From an uncultured Paraglaciecola sp. (lineage in GTDB: Bacteria; Pseudomonadota; Gammaproteobacteria; Enterobacterales; Alteromonadaceae), in assembly GCF_937123705.1 (NCBI RefSeq), contig NZ_CAKZKO010000205.1, positions 42,451 to 106,450 on the forward strand: DNA of 64,000 nt. Direction: 5' to 3'. This document shows positions 1 through 9,901 of the stretch, piece after piece. Both the position numbers and the translations under genes were made by a program. Numbering within the stretch: the first letter of the stretch is position 1; every line of letters starts with the position of its first letter. Below the pieces are notes generated by a model. The model saw nothing but the letters and a program-made list of their open reading frames with translations. It was not told the DNA's origin and searched no databases.

Positions 1-813
1 GCTGGGCAAATAGCTGATAGAAACGATTTAGCTGTGGCCATTAATATGTGTATTCCTCTTATTGTTTATCTAATGCAAACCTGTAAAGACAAGCGACTAA
101 AAGTTGGTTTGTGGGCACTATTGGCCCTTAACATTATTTCTATTGTAGGAACGTTTTCTCGCGGAGGATTTATTGGGCTGGCTATATTGTCTTTCGCTTT
201 TTGGTGGAAGTCTAAACATAAATTTGCTCTGGCGATTTTGGCTGCTGTTATGTTACCCCTTATGTATGCTGTTGCTCCTGCAGACTGGAAAGAACGGCAA
301 AATACTGTTTCAACCGCAGCAACCGAAGACGGTTCTTTTATTGGGCGTTTATGGGCGTGGAAAATATCGACACTTATTGCAATTGATAATCCAGTAACAG
401 GTGGTGGCTTTAAGGCAGTAACCGACCCCCTCCTTTGGCACAGATATCGTGCTAAAACTCCTGATTTTACCTTCTTAGAAACACCAACGATTCCACCCAC
501 ACTCCTACCTAAGGCCGCCCACAATATATATATGCAAGTTTTGGGAGATCATGGGTTTGTTGGCCTTGGAATATTTTTGGTTATTCTACTTAAAACCCTA
601 AGGATGAATAATAGAAACAGAAAACTAGCGATTGCGAACAATTCGAAATGGTGCGATCAACTCTGCTTGGCCATAACACTCTCATTAGTTGGCTTTTGTA
701 TCACTGGAGCGAATGTAAGTCGTGCCTATTTTGATTTGCTTTACGCCATTATCGCAATTGTTGTGGTGATAAATAGCAACAACCTTTCATCCAATTTGAA
801 GTCGCATGAGTAG
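1..813 (+). CDS. O-antigen-ligase-like protein, exosortase A-associated (5' end cut by window edge)
   Basis: The reading frame is open from base 1, so the true start lies left of the window; a GTG at 34 is only an internal codon. About 270 residues are visible, with several hydrophobic segments. The first visible residues include a DRND motif followed by an asparagine-rich membrane segment, as in the exosortase A-associated 'putative O-glycosylation ligase' branch of the Wzy/WaaL superfamily. Such proteins are thought to polymerise or transfer lipid-linked glycans at the periplasmic face of the inner membrane. It overlaps the flippase gene by 8 bases, so the two are probably translated together. 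The superfamily call is firm; the exact activity (polymerase or ligase) cannot be told from sequence. Confidence 0.8.
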   Translation, partial: AGQIADRNDLAVAINMCIPLIVYLMQTCKDKRLKVGLWALLALNIISIVGTFSRGGFIGLAILSFAFWWKSKHKFALAILAAVMLPLMYAVAPADWKERQNTVSTAATEDGSFIGRLWAWKISTLIAIDNPVTGGGFKAVTDPLLWHRYRAKTPDFTFLETPTIPPTLLPKAAHNIYMQVLGDHGFVGLGIFLVILLKTLRMNNRNRKLAIANNSKWCDQLCLAITLSLVGFCITGANVSRAYFDLLYAIIAIVVVINSNNLSSNLKSHE

Positions 814-2281
814 TAACAACGTTGTTAAGCAAATTGCCATCGGTAGTATTTGGTCAATGCTTATGCGAATGTCAATTCGATTCCTGGGTATTATCAGCGT
901 CATCATTCTTGCGCGAGTTTTACTGCCTGAGGATTACGGTATCGTTGCCAAAGCAGTTATTTTGTCTGGATTTTTAGATTTAGTGACACAATTTGGATTT
1001 GCCGCGGCATTAATTCAAAATCAACAAGCAACCAAAGAGGATTATGATACGGTCTGGACACTGAGCATCATTCGAGCCATTTTACTTGCAGTCATTATGT
1101 GTGTTTTATCTATTCCGTTGGCCGAATATTTTAAGGAGCCTGCCGTACAGCACTTGATATACGTATACGCAATTTCAACTTTAATTCAAGGTTTTAACAA
1201 TGTAGGTATTGTTGATTTTTTAAAAGATATGAACTTCCAACTCGACTTTAAGTTTAATCTAATAAAAAAGTTAGTATCTTTTACTACAACCATTGCAATC
1301 GCAATTACATGGGAAACTTATTGGGCTTTTCCTATAGGTATACTTTTTAGCAATGTTATTGCATTGTTCGCAAGTTACATATTGTCAAGATACAGGCCTA
1401 CTTTAACATTTGCTTCAGTAAAACATATCTTTCATTTTTCAAAGTGGATGTTTGCCTATGAATTAATGGGGGCATTTTCAACAAAAATGGATGCATTTCT
1501 TTTAGGTAGATTTACGTCTTCAGAATCGCTTGGGCTTTATACCATGGGTTATGAAATATCTGGAATGCCGTCAACTGAAATATCTATGCCAGTCGCTCGA
1601 GCTGCACTACCTGGCTTATCTAAACTCAACAACTCTCGTTCTAAGCTAGTAAAAACGTATGTTGATATCCTAGCATCAACTTTATTACTTGCTATACCCG
1701 CGGCAGCTGGTTTAAGTGTGTTAGCTGAGGATATAGTTAAGCTAGCACTAGGAGAAAATTGGTTGAGTGTGATACCTCTAGTTCAAGTATTAGCATTTTT
1801 TGGGATTACAAGAGTTTTCGTGTCTTGTGCAGTTTCTGCGTTAATCGCTTTCAAACGGGTCGACATCCTCAGTAAATATTCTTTGTTTATGTTGATTATT
1901 AAACTTGCAATTTTACCTTTAGCTGTAGTTAGTTATGGTTTAGTCGGTGCAACATATGGCGTGTTTGTCTGTGGAATAATAGGCATGCTGTCTATTTTAA
2001 TAATACAGCATTATATTGGGCTTTTGAACATTTGGCTACTAATGCAACAAACATGGCGCATAATTACATCGGCGATAATCATGTATGGATTATTATTCTA
2101 CGCAGTGCCACTGGTACACAGTTTGAGCTTTCCGTTGCTAATAAATCTCATTGTGGAAATCACAATAGGCATGACCTCTTTCAGTATTATATTATTAATA
2201 TTAACAATTTTAGTGCGCTCTGAAACAGGTCCAGAGAAAAAGCTCTATTTAATCATCAAGAATAAAATGAGAACAATTTAA
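806..2281 (+). CDS. Polysaccharide flippase (WzxC-like, MVF/MATE superfamily)
   Basis: This 491-residue, highly hydrophobic protein shows about 12-14 membrane segments and the N-terminal pattern of lipopolysaccharide/oligosaccharide flippases. The segment around residues 25-45 (ILARVLLPEDYGIVAKA) is typical of the WzxC-like group. The expected role is moving undecaprenyl-linked repeat units across the inner membrane to the polymerase/ligase encoded just upstream. Its ATG overlaps the end of that gene. The length is normal for the family and no defects are seen. Confidence 0.85.
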   Translation: MSSNNVVKQIAIGSIWSMLMRMSIRFLGIISVIILARVLLPEDYGIVAKAVILSGFLDLVTQFGFAAALIQNQQATKEDYDTVWTLSIIRAILLAVIMCVLSIPLAEYFKEPAVQHLIYVYAISTLIQGFNNVGIVDFLKDMNFQLDFKFNLIKKLVSFTTTIAIAITWETYWAFPIGILFSNVIALFASYILSRYRPTLTFASVKHIFHFSKWMFAYELMGAFSTKMDAFLLGRFTSSESLGLYTMGYEISGMPSTEISMPVARAALPGLSKLNNSRSKLVKTYVDILASTLLLAIPAAAGLSVLAEDIVKLALGENWLSVIPLVQVLAFFGITRVFVSCAVSALIAFKRVDILSKYSLFMLIIKLAILPLAVVSYGLVGATYGVFVCGIIGMLSILIIQHYIGLLNIWLLMQQTWRIITSAIIMYGLLFYAVPLVHSLSFPLLINLIVEITIGMTSFSIILLILTILVRSETGPEKKLYLIIKNKMRTI

Positions 2282-2312
2282 TATACTTTTATATGAATAT
2301 CAGAAGGTAACA

Positions 2313-3977
2313 ATGTCTATATTTGCCGGTGTTATATGTTTAAACAACCCAACCTTAAAACGCATTATTACGGACGAGGTAAGAACGAACTTTAAAGATG
2401 AATGTGGAACTAAAGACATATTCCAGCACAGTGAAGATTCGATATTTTTTACATCTTACGCTTTATTTGAAAGTAATATTCGTAGCTCAAAAAAATCAAC
2501 TGATATTATTAATGGGAATCCTCTATTCGAAAACGATTTCGCAGATAAATCTTGTTTAGAACAACGGCTCTTTGAGACATTACGAAGCGCTAGGGGCGTT
2601 TTTTCAGGTTTAATCTATGATAAATCAAATGATAAAACCTCAATTTTTACTGATAAAATGGGTATCAGGCCCGTCTATTATTATCATGGTAATGGAGTGT
2701 TTATATTTTCTTCTCTCCTTTCTGTTATTCAAAAAATATCAGTAATTGACAAATCACTAGATAGTCTAGGCATAATCGAAATGCTTGCGTTTGGGTATTG
2801 CCTTTCAAATCGCACTCAATTTGAAAACATTAAACGTTTAGATGGTGCAGAAATCCTCCATTTTGAGAAAGATGAAATAAGCTCCCAATACTATTGGGAT
2901 TGGAAGAATATCCCTATTAATGAAAAAGTCACTGTTCAAGATATTAATGACCTTTATGATTGTTTCGATGACGCCATACAGTTGCGTTTAGATAATAGTG
3001 AAGAAGCTATTAGCTTCTTAAGTGGAGGGTTAGACTCAAGGGTTATTGCATCTAAAGTAAAGCAGTATGTTAAAAAGCTGCATACATTTAATTTTTCTAC
3101 AAGTCGCTCTCAAGACAATGAATATGCTCGATTATTTGCTGAAAGCGCCAAGCTTAACCATAATGAAAAGACCTTTGAAACCCTTGCTTTCCCTAATTGG
3201 ACGCAGCTAATTGCTGATTGCGTACAAGAGCCTAATTATGGGATTAGTAATAATGTTGATAAAAGTAACATTTGGTCTGGAGACGGGGGAAGTGTTGCAG
3301 TAGGCCATGTATATATTACACAAGATATATTAAATGCTTTAAAAAATGATGATTTCACATTAGCTGCAAAGATATTTCAAACACACACACAAACATTTGT
3401 ACCTGAAAAATTTTTAACCAATAATTTTAATAAGACTGCAAACCTAAAGTTAACAGAAAGTATAATAAGAGAGATGGCTCCAAACCAAAACGATAGTGGA
3501 AAAGCAATATATTATTTTCTAATGAATAATGATCAAAAACGGCATTTACATATACATTTTGAAACCATGGGGCAACATAAAACAGAATTGCATTTGCCGT
3601 TTTTTGACAGTGTCTTTTTAGAAAAAATTCATAAAATTCACAGTCGAGACATGTTAAATCACAAGCTATATATGCAGTGGTTTCAAAACTTTCATCCATC
3701 ATCTCGAACCACGCCTTGGCAAACATACCCAGGGCATGAGCCATGTCCAATTAAGGTGGAAAACAACTTAACGTATCAGTGGACTAAAGCCAAAAATAAA
3801 AAGTGGCACCTAACCGAAATTCTAGAGATATTTCAGTTATTGAGAAACAAAAAGGTGTTTAACTTTTTTGATAAGAAAAAAGTTTATGCTGCATTTATAC
3901 TTCACACGCTAAAGTTAAAAAATTATTCTTATTTATTCGGAAAAATTGCATTTTTAGGCAAAGTACTTAAAGAATAA
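2313..3977 (+). CDS. Asparagine synthase-like protein without glutaminase cysteine
   Basis: The 554-residue protein has the asparagine synthetase B layout: an N-terminal Ntn-like (glutamine amidotransferase) domain to about residue 200 and a C-terminal ATP-pyrophosphatase domain with the PP-loop SGGLDSR at 237-243. The N-terminus reads MSIFAG where active enzymes have MCGIAG, so the catalytic Cys2 is absent and glutamine hydrolysis is unlikely. ATP-dependent amide or other bond formation remains possible. Asparagine-synthase homologues are regular members of exosortase/polysaccharide loci, where their substrate is unknown. It starts 32 bases after the flippase and is probably in the same operon. 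Confidence 0.8.
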   Translation: MSIFAGVICLNNPTLKRIITDEVRTNFKDECGTKDIFQHSEDSIFFTSYALFESNIRSSKKSTDIINGNPLFENDFADKSCLEQRLFETLRSARGVFSGLIYDKSNDKTSIFTDKMGIRPVYYYHGNGVFIFSSLLSVIQKISVIDKSLDSLGIIEMLAFGYCLSNRTQFENIKRLDGAEILHFEKDEISSQYYWDWKNIPINEKVTVQDINDLYDCFDDAIQLRLDNSEEAISFLSGGLDSRVIASKVKQYVKKLHTFNFSTSRSQDNEYARLFAESAKLNHNEKTFETLAFPNWTQLIADCVQEPNYGISNNVDKSNIWSGDGGSVAVGHVYITQDILNALKNDDFTLAAKIFQTHTQTFVPEKFLTNNFNKTANLKLTESIIREMAPNQNDSGKAIYYFLMNNDQKRHLHIHFETMGQHKTELHLPFFDSVFLEKIHKIHSRDMLNHKLYMQWFQNFHPSSRTTPWQTYPGHEPCPIKVENNLTYQWTKAKNKKWHLTEILEIFQLLRNKKVFNFFDKKKVYAAFILHTLKLKNYSYLFGKIAFLGKVLKE

Positions 3978-3989
3978 GCTCGTTAAGAG

Positions 3990-5095
3990 TTACTTGTGGA
4001 CCCTACCTATACTAAGTATTTCGACTATTTTTTCCAAGCCCGCATTGAATTCTCGTTTGTAAACATACCTATTTTTTTCAATGAAGTGACTAACAATTAA
4101 TACTAAGCCAGGCGTTACAACCCATATAGAAAGAATGTTCTGAATTGGGCTAGAAGAAAAAGGAAAAATAATATAAAAAAAGTACATAAAAGGCATATGC
4201 AACAAATATAATGAAAATGTATGAGACGAAATTTTTTGAACAAACCGACCAAAAATTTCACCAAAAACTTCTAATCTTAATAAAATGTTGTACGCTCCAT
4301 AAATATTCATGGAAATGAAAAGTGTTAATATGTAGTCGACTAAGAATTTTTCTGAAGGTTGCAACAATAAATTAAATAGGGTGTCTCCAAAAAAGTTAAA
4401 AGAAAAAGCGTTGATATACTTTTGAAATAAAGAATTTGAAAAAATAATGATGCCTAATATAGACAAGAAATATATTGCTATTGCTGCATAAAGTGGTGTT
4501 CTAAATCGTTGTGAAACTTTGTAACATAGAGCACCTGCAAGCCAAATGGGTAAGTATAGCAAGATGCTAGGACCCATTATAACTATCACACAAGTAAGCA
4601 ATACTATTCTTATACTATTATTTGAGTAAATTAAAATACCAAAAAACACATAATATAGAACTTCATACCCTAGCGACCAATACGGTAAATTTAAAAAAAC
4701 AGGTGTAGCAACCCAACTTTGATTGACAAAAAAAATAGAAGTAAACAACATTCTAATTGGACTTGCTAACTCTACAGATAATGAACTATAAGCCTGCTCA
4801 TCTATTTCCATTCCAAGATAATAGAGAAAAACTGTTATTAGCAAAGCAGGTACTACAACTGAGTAAATTCTAGAAAGTCGATTGATTGTGTAAGCTTTCG
4901 CAGATTCACCTTTTTCATAAACAACATATGTAATTACAAACCCGGATAAAACAAAAAAATAACAACGGCTTCATGACCCAACCCTCCCAATTGCCATAAC
5001 CAACCACCAGAAAATCCAGGGGCATGTGACAAAAATACAACAGAGGCAGCGAGGAAACGAATCAAGTCTAGATATATTGAAAATTGTTTGTTCAT
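3990..5095 (-). pseudogene. Acyltransferase 3 family protein, frameshifted in a 7-base homopolymer
   Basis: An integral-membrane acyltransferase 3 (OafA/WecH-like) gene is split in two. The N-terminal part starts at the ATG at 5095 (minus strand) and carries the typical opening YLDLIRFLAAS and an SHA histidine motif. It then hits a stop just after the A7 run at 4953-4959 (plus strand). Adding one base to that run restores the conserved FFVLSGF motif and joins it to the 284-residue downstream frame that ends at 3990. The restored protein would be about 368 residues, a normal family length. Such enzymes O-acylate surface sugars. The defect may be a real mutation, phase variation in the homopolymer, or a sequencing error. 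Confidence 0.8.
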
Positions 5096-5130
5096 TTAGT
5101 CATTACGCTGAAAATGAAACATATACTAAC

Positions 5131-5787
5131 TCATTTACCTTTAAGTTTTTTCTGAAGCCCATTTAAGGGATAACCTAACTTCTTAGCTTTTTTTGCCATT
5201 ACTTTGGCTTTGTCAATTCTGTTTGTGTCCAAATAAAATAAGCCTAAATTATAAATAATCTCAGGGTTTTCGGGCTGAAATTTGAAAGCAAATAAATATT
5301 CTCGTTCCGCTTCATTTATTCTGTTTAGTTTTGCTAAATGCATGGCATAAAGCATATGAGTCACACCATCATTGCTATTCATATGTAATGCACGCTTAAA
5401 GTAACATTCAGCGGTATATTCTTGTGGTTTAAATAGTTCGCCTGCTTTCAATTTACCCCTTAAACGCATTTCATATTTTGATATAGCATAAAGAGCACGA
5501 TGATAATTAGGAATGGCACGTAAAGTGTAACCAATATCACCAGCTATAGATGCGCTATTCCCTTTAATTAATCGCTCAACTGAAGGGGTGAAGTGTGCTC
5601 CTAAAACAATAGGAAGTTTATCCTTATGGTTAGGATTAGTGTAATCCCATGGTCCATAAGAAGCAGTAAGTGGACGTCCTTTTACAATATCACAGGTGTT
5701 ATTATTCCTGTCTATACGAGCTAGGGCATTCGTGGATAAAAAAACAAATAAACAAAAAAGAATGGCGGGTAATTTTGAGAGACTCAT
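5131..5787 (-). CDS. Exported TPR-repeat protein
   Basis: This 218-residue protein opens with a clear signal peptide (residues 1-23, ending NALA). It contains at least two tetratricopeptide repeats in the C-terminal half, roughly residues 135-205, recognisable by the pattern A..EY.FAF..QPENPEI.YNLGLFYL. It is probably periplasmic and serves as a protein-protein adaptor. It lies on the minus strand upstream of the broken acyltransferase and is divergent from the glycosyltransferase at 5863, with only 75 bases between them for both promoters. No specific function can be assigned. Confidence 0.65.
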   Translation of the reverse strand: MSLSKLPAILFCLFVFLSTNALARIDRNNNTCDIVKGRPLTASYGPWDYTNPNHKDKLPIVLGAHFTPSVERLIKGNSASIAGDIGYTLRAIPNYHRALYAISKYEMRLRGKLKAGELFKPQEYTAECYFKRALHMNSNDGVTHMLYAMHLAKLNRINEAEREYLFAFKFQPENPEIIYNLGLFYLDTNRIDKAKVMAKKAKKLGYPLNGLQKKLKGK

Positions 5788-5862
5788 AAAGATACTTCCT
5801 GTTTAACTCAAATGGATACATAATGGATACACTTTGATAACTTAACTTTATTATCGGCATAA

Positions 5863-7119
5863 ATGAAGCAAAATAATAAGCCAAATGCATTATATGTGGC
5901 CTTTCACTATCCTCCAATCTTAGGCAGTAGTGGTGTTCATCGCACCCTGGCCTTTACCCGTCATTTATCAGAGAAAGGCTGGAAGGTAACGGTTCTTACG
6001 GCTTCGCTTAAATCTTACGTCAAATGGGCAGAAGATCAGTTTTCATTTATTCCAAAAGATGTAAAAGTGATCCGAGCATTTGGTCGCGACACTTCTCGGC
6101 ATTTTTCATGGCGAAACAAATATCTATCTTGGATGGCGTTACCCGACAATTGGCAAAGTTGGATTTTTGGTGGTTTTTTTGCCGGGCTGTGGTCTATTTT
6201 ACGTCAACGTCCTGATGTGATTGTCTCTACTTATCCTATCGCCTCAGCGCATTGTATTGGCTATTTACTACATAGGATTACGGGTGTTCCTTGGGTAGCC
6301 GACTTACGAGATCCTATGGCGCAAGATGATTACCCCACTGAGCCTCGCAAAAAGAAGTGTTTTGTCTGGATAGAAAATAAAATTGTTAAACATTGCGCTA
6401 AAGCGATAGTGACAACGCCCGGCGCTAAGATTTTTTATCAACAGAAGTTCCCCGATATTGCAGATGAATTTTGGCAAGTGCTCCCTAATGGTTTTGACGA
6501 AACTATATTTTCTCAAATTGCTGAAAGCGAAACTATCGATAAAGCCGCGGGGCCTTATATTTTAATGCATAGCGGCGTTATTTATCCTTCAGAGCGTGAC
6601 CCCACGCAGTTGTTTCAGGCTGTTAGCGAACTTAAACAGGAAGGCATCATAAACAGTAAAAAAATAAAGATTAGGTTAAGGGCTACAGGCCACGACTCTT
6701 TGTTTATCCAACAGATTAATTTTTTGGATATTGGTGACATTTTTGAGCTACAGCCGCCTATTCCATATAAACAAGCTTTGTCTGAAATGTTTGAAGTGGA
6801 TGCTTTACTGTTACTTCAAGCAGCAAACTGTAACTATCAAATCCCTGCTAAAGCCTATGAATACTTACGAGTTCAAAAGCCAGTTTTAGCGTTAACCCCT
6901 AAAGTAGGTGACACTGGGCAGTTGCTTGACAAAGCAGGGGTTGCCAATATTGCGGATCTCGATGATAAGCAGCAAATAAAAACTGCGTTAACGGACTTTA
7001 TCTACAAGCTTGAAGAAGGTAATTTTGAGTTTGACAACCTCGATAAGTTGCAACGTTTTTCAAGGCAACAACAAGCCATTACATTTGAAAAAATATTACA
7101 GCAAACCATGTCTGTATAA
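5863..7119 (+). CDS. Glycosyltransferase, GT4-like (GT-B fold)
   Basis: This 418-residue protein has the N-terminal signature of GT4 glycosyltransferases: a short beta strand followed by YPPILGSSGVHRT, the loop that contacts the nucleotide-sugar. A C-terminal Rossmann half lies around residues 230-400, with a conserved proline-rich nucleotide-binding region. It would add a sugar from an activated donor to the lipid-linked repeat unit on the cytoplasmic face. It stands alone on the plus strand, and the asparagine-synthase gene starts 93 bases later. The sugar specificity cannot be read from sequence. Confidence 0.8.
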   Translation: MKQNNKPNALYVAFHYPPILGSSGVHRTLAFTRHLSEKGWKVTVLTASLKSYVKWAEDQFSFIPKDVKVIRAFGRDTSRHFSWRNKYLSWMALPDNWQSWIFGGFFAGLWSILRQRPDVIVSTYPIASAHCIGYLLHRITGVPWVADLRDPMAQDDYPTEPRKKKCFVWIENKIVKHCAKAIVTTPGAKIFYQQKFPDIADEFWQVLPNGFDETIFSQIAESETIDKAAGPYILMHSGVIYPSERDPTQLFQAVSELKQEGIINSKKIKIRLRATGHDSLFIQQINFLDIGDIFELQPPIPYKQALSEMFEVDALLLLQAANCNYQIPAKAYEYLRVQKPVLALTPKVGDTGQLLDKAGVANIADLDDKQQIKTALTDFIYKLEEGNFEFDNLDKLQRFSRQQQAITFEKILQQTMSV

Positions 7120-7212
7120 GGAAGTTTTTAGCCCATTTACAGCGGTTAAACCATTGCACTACGGGACTATTTTGTTAACAATAGCCGATTAAAGGAAGTA
7201 CAGGATAAATAC

Positions 7213-8952
7213 ATGACAGATTCTTCGGCCGCTGCAATATGTCAGCCCATTAGGTTGCCAGTTCACGATAATTTACGTTGTGAGGTTTATACTCAGGCAT
7301 CCCAAAACACCTTCAAGAACGAGCATGTTGCTATTGTTTGGTGCGGTAATATTTATCAGGAACAAGATAAATTAAGCGGGGCAGACTTAGCGCAGTTGTA
7401 TCAAGATGCCAAGGATATTCAGGCGTTTTACCAGCAGCTTCATGGCCGCTTTTGGCTATTAACTGTAGACAATGCCGCGCAGCAACTCACTTTGGTGAAT
7501 GACCAAATGGGTATCCAACCCTGCTATTATTCGCTGCAAGATGGCTGTTTGTATGTTTCTGAATCACTGGAAATTCTACGCCAGCAGGCTAAAGTAACTT
7601 GCACTTTGTCGAAGCAGGCAATTTACAATTATTTCTACTTTCATTGTATTCCCGCGCCAGACACCATTTATCAAGAATGTTTTAAATTGGCACCGGCCAA
7701 TGCCATTAGTTTTAATGCCCAAACACAGCAACAATGCGAAAACTTGTATCGCCCAGACTTTGCCAAGCAAATAACCGACACCCAACTAGCTCAAAAAGAG
7801 TGCTTAACCACCTTAGATGAAACAGTAAAACAGCAAGTTTCGGAAAACTGTGGTGCGTTTTTAAGTGGCGGCTTAGACAGCTCAACCGTGGCCGGTATGT
7901 TGGCTAAACATCAAACACCAGCCAAAACATTCTCTATCGGTTTTGATGTCCCTGCCTATGATGAAACAGCTTATGCCAAGCTCACTGCCGAGCATTTTAA
8001 TACCGAACATAAGGTGTTGTATTTAACACCCGAAATGGCGGCAAAAGAATTTGTGAAAGTGGCCCAGTATTTTGATGAGCCCTTTGGCAATTCATCGGCG
8101 ATGGCGGCGTATTTTTGTGCCACTTTTGCCAAACAAAATGGGGTAACTCATTTGCTGGCAGGGGATGGCGGTGATGAACTATTTGCCGGAAACGAGCGTT
8201 ATGCCAAGCAAAAAGTGTTTGAGCACTTTCATCAAGCTCCTAAATGGCTACAAGCTCTGCCTAGGGTGTTTTTTAACAATGAGTTAGCCCGAAAAATACC
8301 TATTGCTAAAAAGGCGGCCAGCTATATCGAACAAGCGGATGTGCCACTGCCAGACCGTATGGAAACCTTTAATTTTATCAAGCAGCTGGGCGCACAGAAT
8401 ATGTTCGAATCGGCTTTTTTAGCCGATATCGATAGCAACAAAACCATTGAGTTGAAACGCCAGCGCTACAGCGAGTGTAAGAGTGACGATCCGGTTGATT
8501 CTATGTTGTATTTGGACTGGAAGTTCACCTTAGCCGATAACGACTTAGTCAAAGTCACTAAAATGTGTGAGTTAGCAGGTGTTAGCGTGGACTTCCCGTT
8601 TTTAGACCGCAAACTGATTGATTTTAGTTGTTCTGTGCCGGCAGAAACAAAATTACCCGGTGGGAAATTACGGGACTTTTATAAAAAAAGCTGTGAAGGT
8701 TTCTTAAATGACGCCACTCTAAACAAGAGTAAACACGGTTTTGGTCTGCCTTTTGGTGTGTGGATGAAACAAAACCAGCAACTTAAAGATATCACCGCAC
8801 AATGCCTTAATGCGTTTAAACAGCGTAACATTGTAAAGGATTCACTAATTGATGATGCACTCAAGGCGCACGACAGTGTTCACGCCAGTTATTATGGCGA
8901 GCTTATCTGGATTATGGTGATTTTAGAATTGTGGTTACAAGGCAAGGAATAA
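7213..8952 (+). CDS. Asparagine synthase-like protein, exosortase-locus type
   Basis: The 579-residue protein has the same two-domain plan as the one at 2313. The PP-loop SGGLDSS lies at 218-224 and the ATP-pyrophosphatase domain continues to the end, with a DGGDELF motif in the expected place. Again there is no Cys at position 2, and the N-terminal domain has lost its catalytic end, so ammonia from glutamine is unlikely. Its stop is 4 bases before the GTG of the deacetylase, which implies an operon and translational coupling. The family is common beside exosortase genes; its product is not established. Confidence 0.8.
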   Translation: MTDSSAAAICQPIRLPVHDNLRCEVYTQASQNTFKNEHVAIVWCGNIYQEQDKLSGADLAQLYQDAKDIQAFYQQLHGRFWLLTVDNAAQQLTLVNDQMGIQPCYYSLQDGCLYVSESLEILRQQAKVTCTLSKQAIYNYFYFHCIPAPDTIYQECFKLAPANAISFNAQTQQQCENLYRPDFAKQITDTQLAQKECLTTLDETVKQQVSENCGAFLSGGLDSSTVAGMLAKHQTPAKTFSIGFDVPAYDETAYAKLTAEHFNTEHKVLYLTPEMAAKEFVKVAQYFDEPFGNSSAMAAYFCATFAKQNGVTHLLAGDGGDELFAGNERYAKQKVFEHFHQAPKWLQALPRVFFNNELARKIPIAKKAASYIEQADVPLPDRMETFNFIKQLGAQNMFESAFLADIDSNKTIELKRQRYSECKSDDPVDSMLYLDWKFTLADNDLVKVTKMCELAGVSVDFPFLDRKLIDFSCSVPAETKLPGGKLRDFYKKSCEGFLNDATLNKSKHGFGLPFGVWMKQNQQLKDITAQCLNAFKQRNIVKDSLIDDALKAHDSVHASYYGELIWIMVILELWLQGKE

Positions 8953-8956
8953 CCGA

Positions 8957-9901
8957 GTGATACATTGGTGTTTAAAACAGCTTGGCCAACTCACCAGCAA
9001 AAACAAGCTGAGTATTTTGATTTATCATCAAGTGGTTGCCGAAAAAGATCCTATGCGCCCGTCTGAACCCGATGCCGCCGAGTTCCGCTGGCAAATGCAA
9101 CTAATTCGGGATTACTTTAATCCACTGCCATTGGCAGAAGCGGTCACAATGCTTAAACAAGGCCAATTACCCGCCAATTCGGTATGCGTCACCTTCGATG
9201 ATGGTTATCTTAATAACTTAACTGTGGCCCAGCCCATCTTGCAAGAATTAGGCATTCCCGCCACCGTTTATGTAGCTACCGGATTTAGTCATGGCTGCAA
9301 TATGTGGAATGACCGGCTAATTGATTTAATCGGCAATCAACAAATAACGGAATTTAACTTGGCAGCGCTGGATTTACCGGTGGCCAAAGTGAGTGATTGG
9401 GCCTCGCGGCGCGAGTTGGCATATAGCCTTATTCCCAAAATAAAATATCAAGACTATCAACAGCGGAGCACGATCATCGATCAGTTATATGCCGATAATC
9501 AGACCAGTGAAGCCAAACCCAAGATGATGACGCCCGAACAAGTCAAACAATTATCCGAACTTGGGATCGAGATTGGGGCCCATACGGTTGACCATCCCAT
9601 ACTAAAATCGCAGACATTAGCTGAGCAAACAAGGCAAATAAGCGAGAGTAAGCAAACTCTAGAAAGCTGGATAAATAAACCCGTAACGGGCTTTGCCTAT
9701 CCAAATGGCAAGCCCGATAACGATTACACATCAGAAGCCGTAGTGGCAGTGGCCGCCGCCGGTTTCGACTATGGGGTGTCCACCCAATGGGGCATATCAA
9801 CTCCACAAGCAAAATGGTGTGAGCTAAATCGCTTTACGCCGTGGGATAAATCGCACCTTAAATTTCATTTACGATTGGTTAAAAATAAATTGGGGTTATA
9901 A
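8957..9901 (+). CDS. Polysaccharide deacetylase (NodB-homology, CE4)
   Basis: The 314-residue protein carries the CE4 metal motif TFDDGY (D81, D82) and a later histidine motif GAHTVDHP. These are the ligands of the divalent metal used to remove N- or O-acetyl groups from sugars. The start is a GTG with AAGGA eight bases upstream, directly after the asparagine-synthase stop. There is no signal peptide, so the site of action is unclear. A CE4 protein is a regular member of PEP-CTERM polysaccharide loci. Its 3' end overlaps the convergent glycosyltransferase gene by six bases. Confidence 0.85.
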   Translation: MIHWCLKQLGQLTSKNKLSILIYHQVVAEKDPMRPSEPDAAEFRWQMQLIRDYFNPLPLAEAVTMLKQGQLPANSVCVTFDDGYLNNLTVAQPILQELGIPATVYVATGFSHGCNMWNDRLIDLIGNQQITEFNLAALDLPVAKVSDWASRRELAYSLIPKIKYQDYQQRSTIIDQLYADNQTSEAKPKMMTPEQVKQLSELGIEIGAHTVDHPILKSQTLAEQTRQISESKQTLESWINKPVTGFAYPNGKPDNDYTSEAVVAVAAAGFDYGVSTQWGISTPQAKWCELNRFTPWDKSHLKFHLRLVKNKLGL

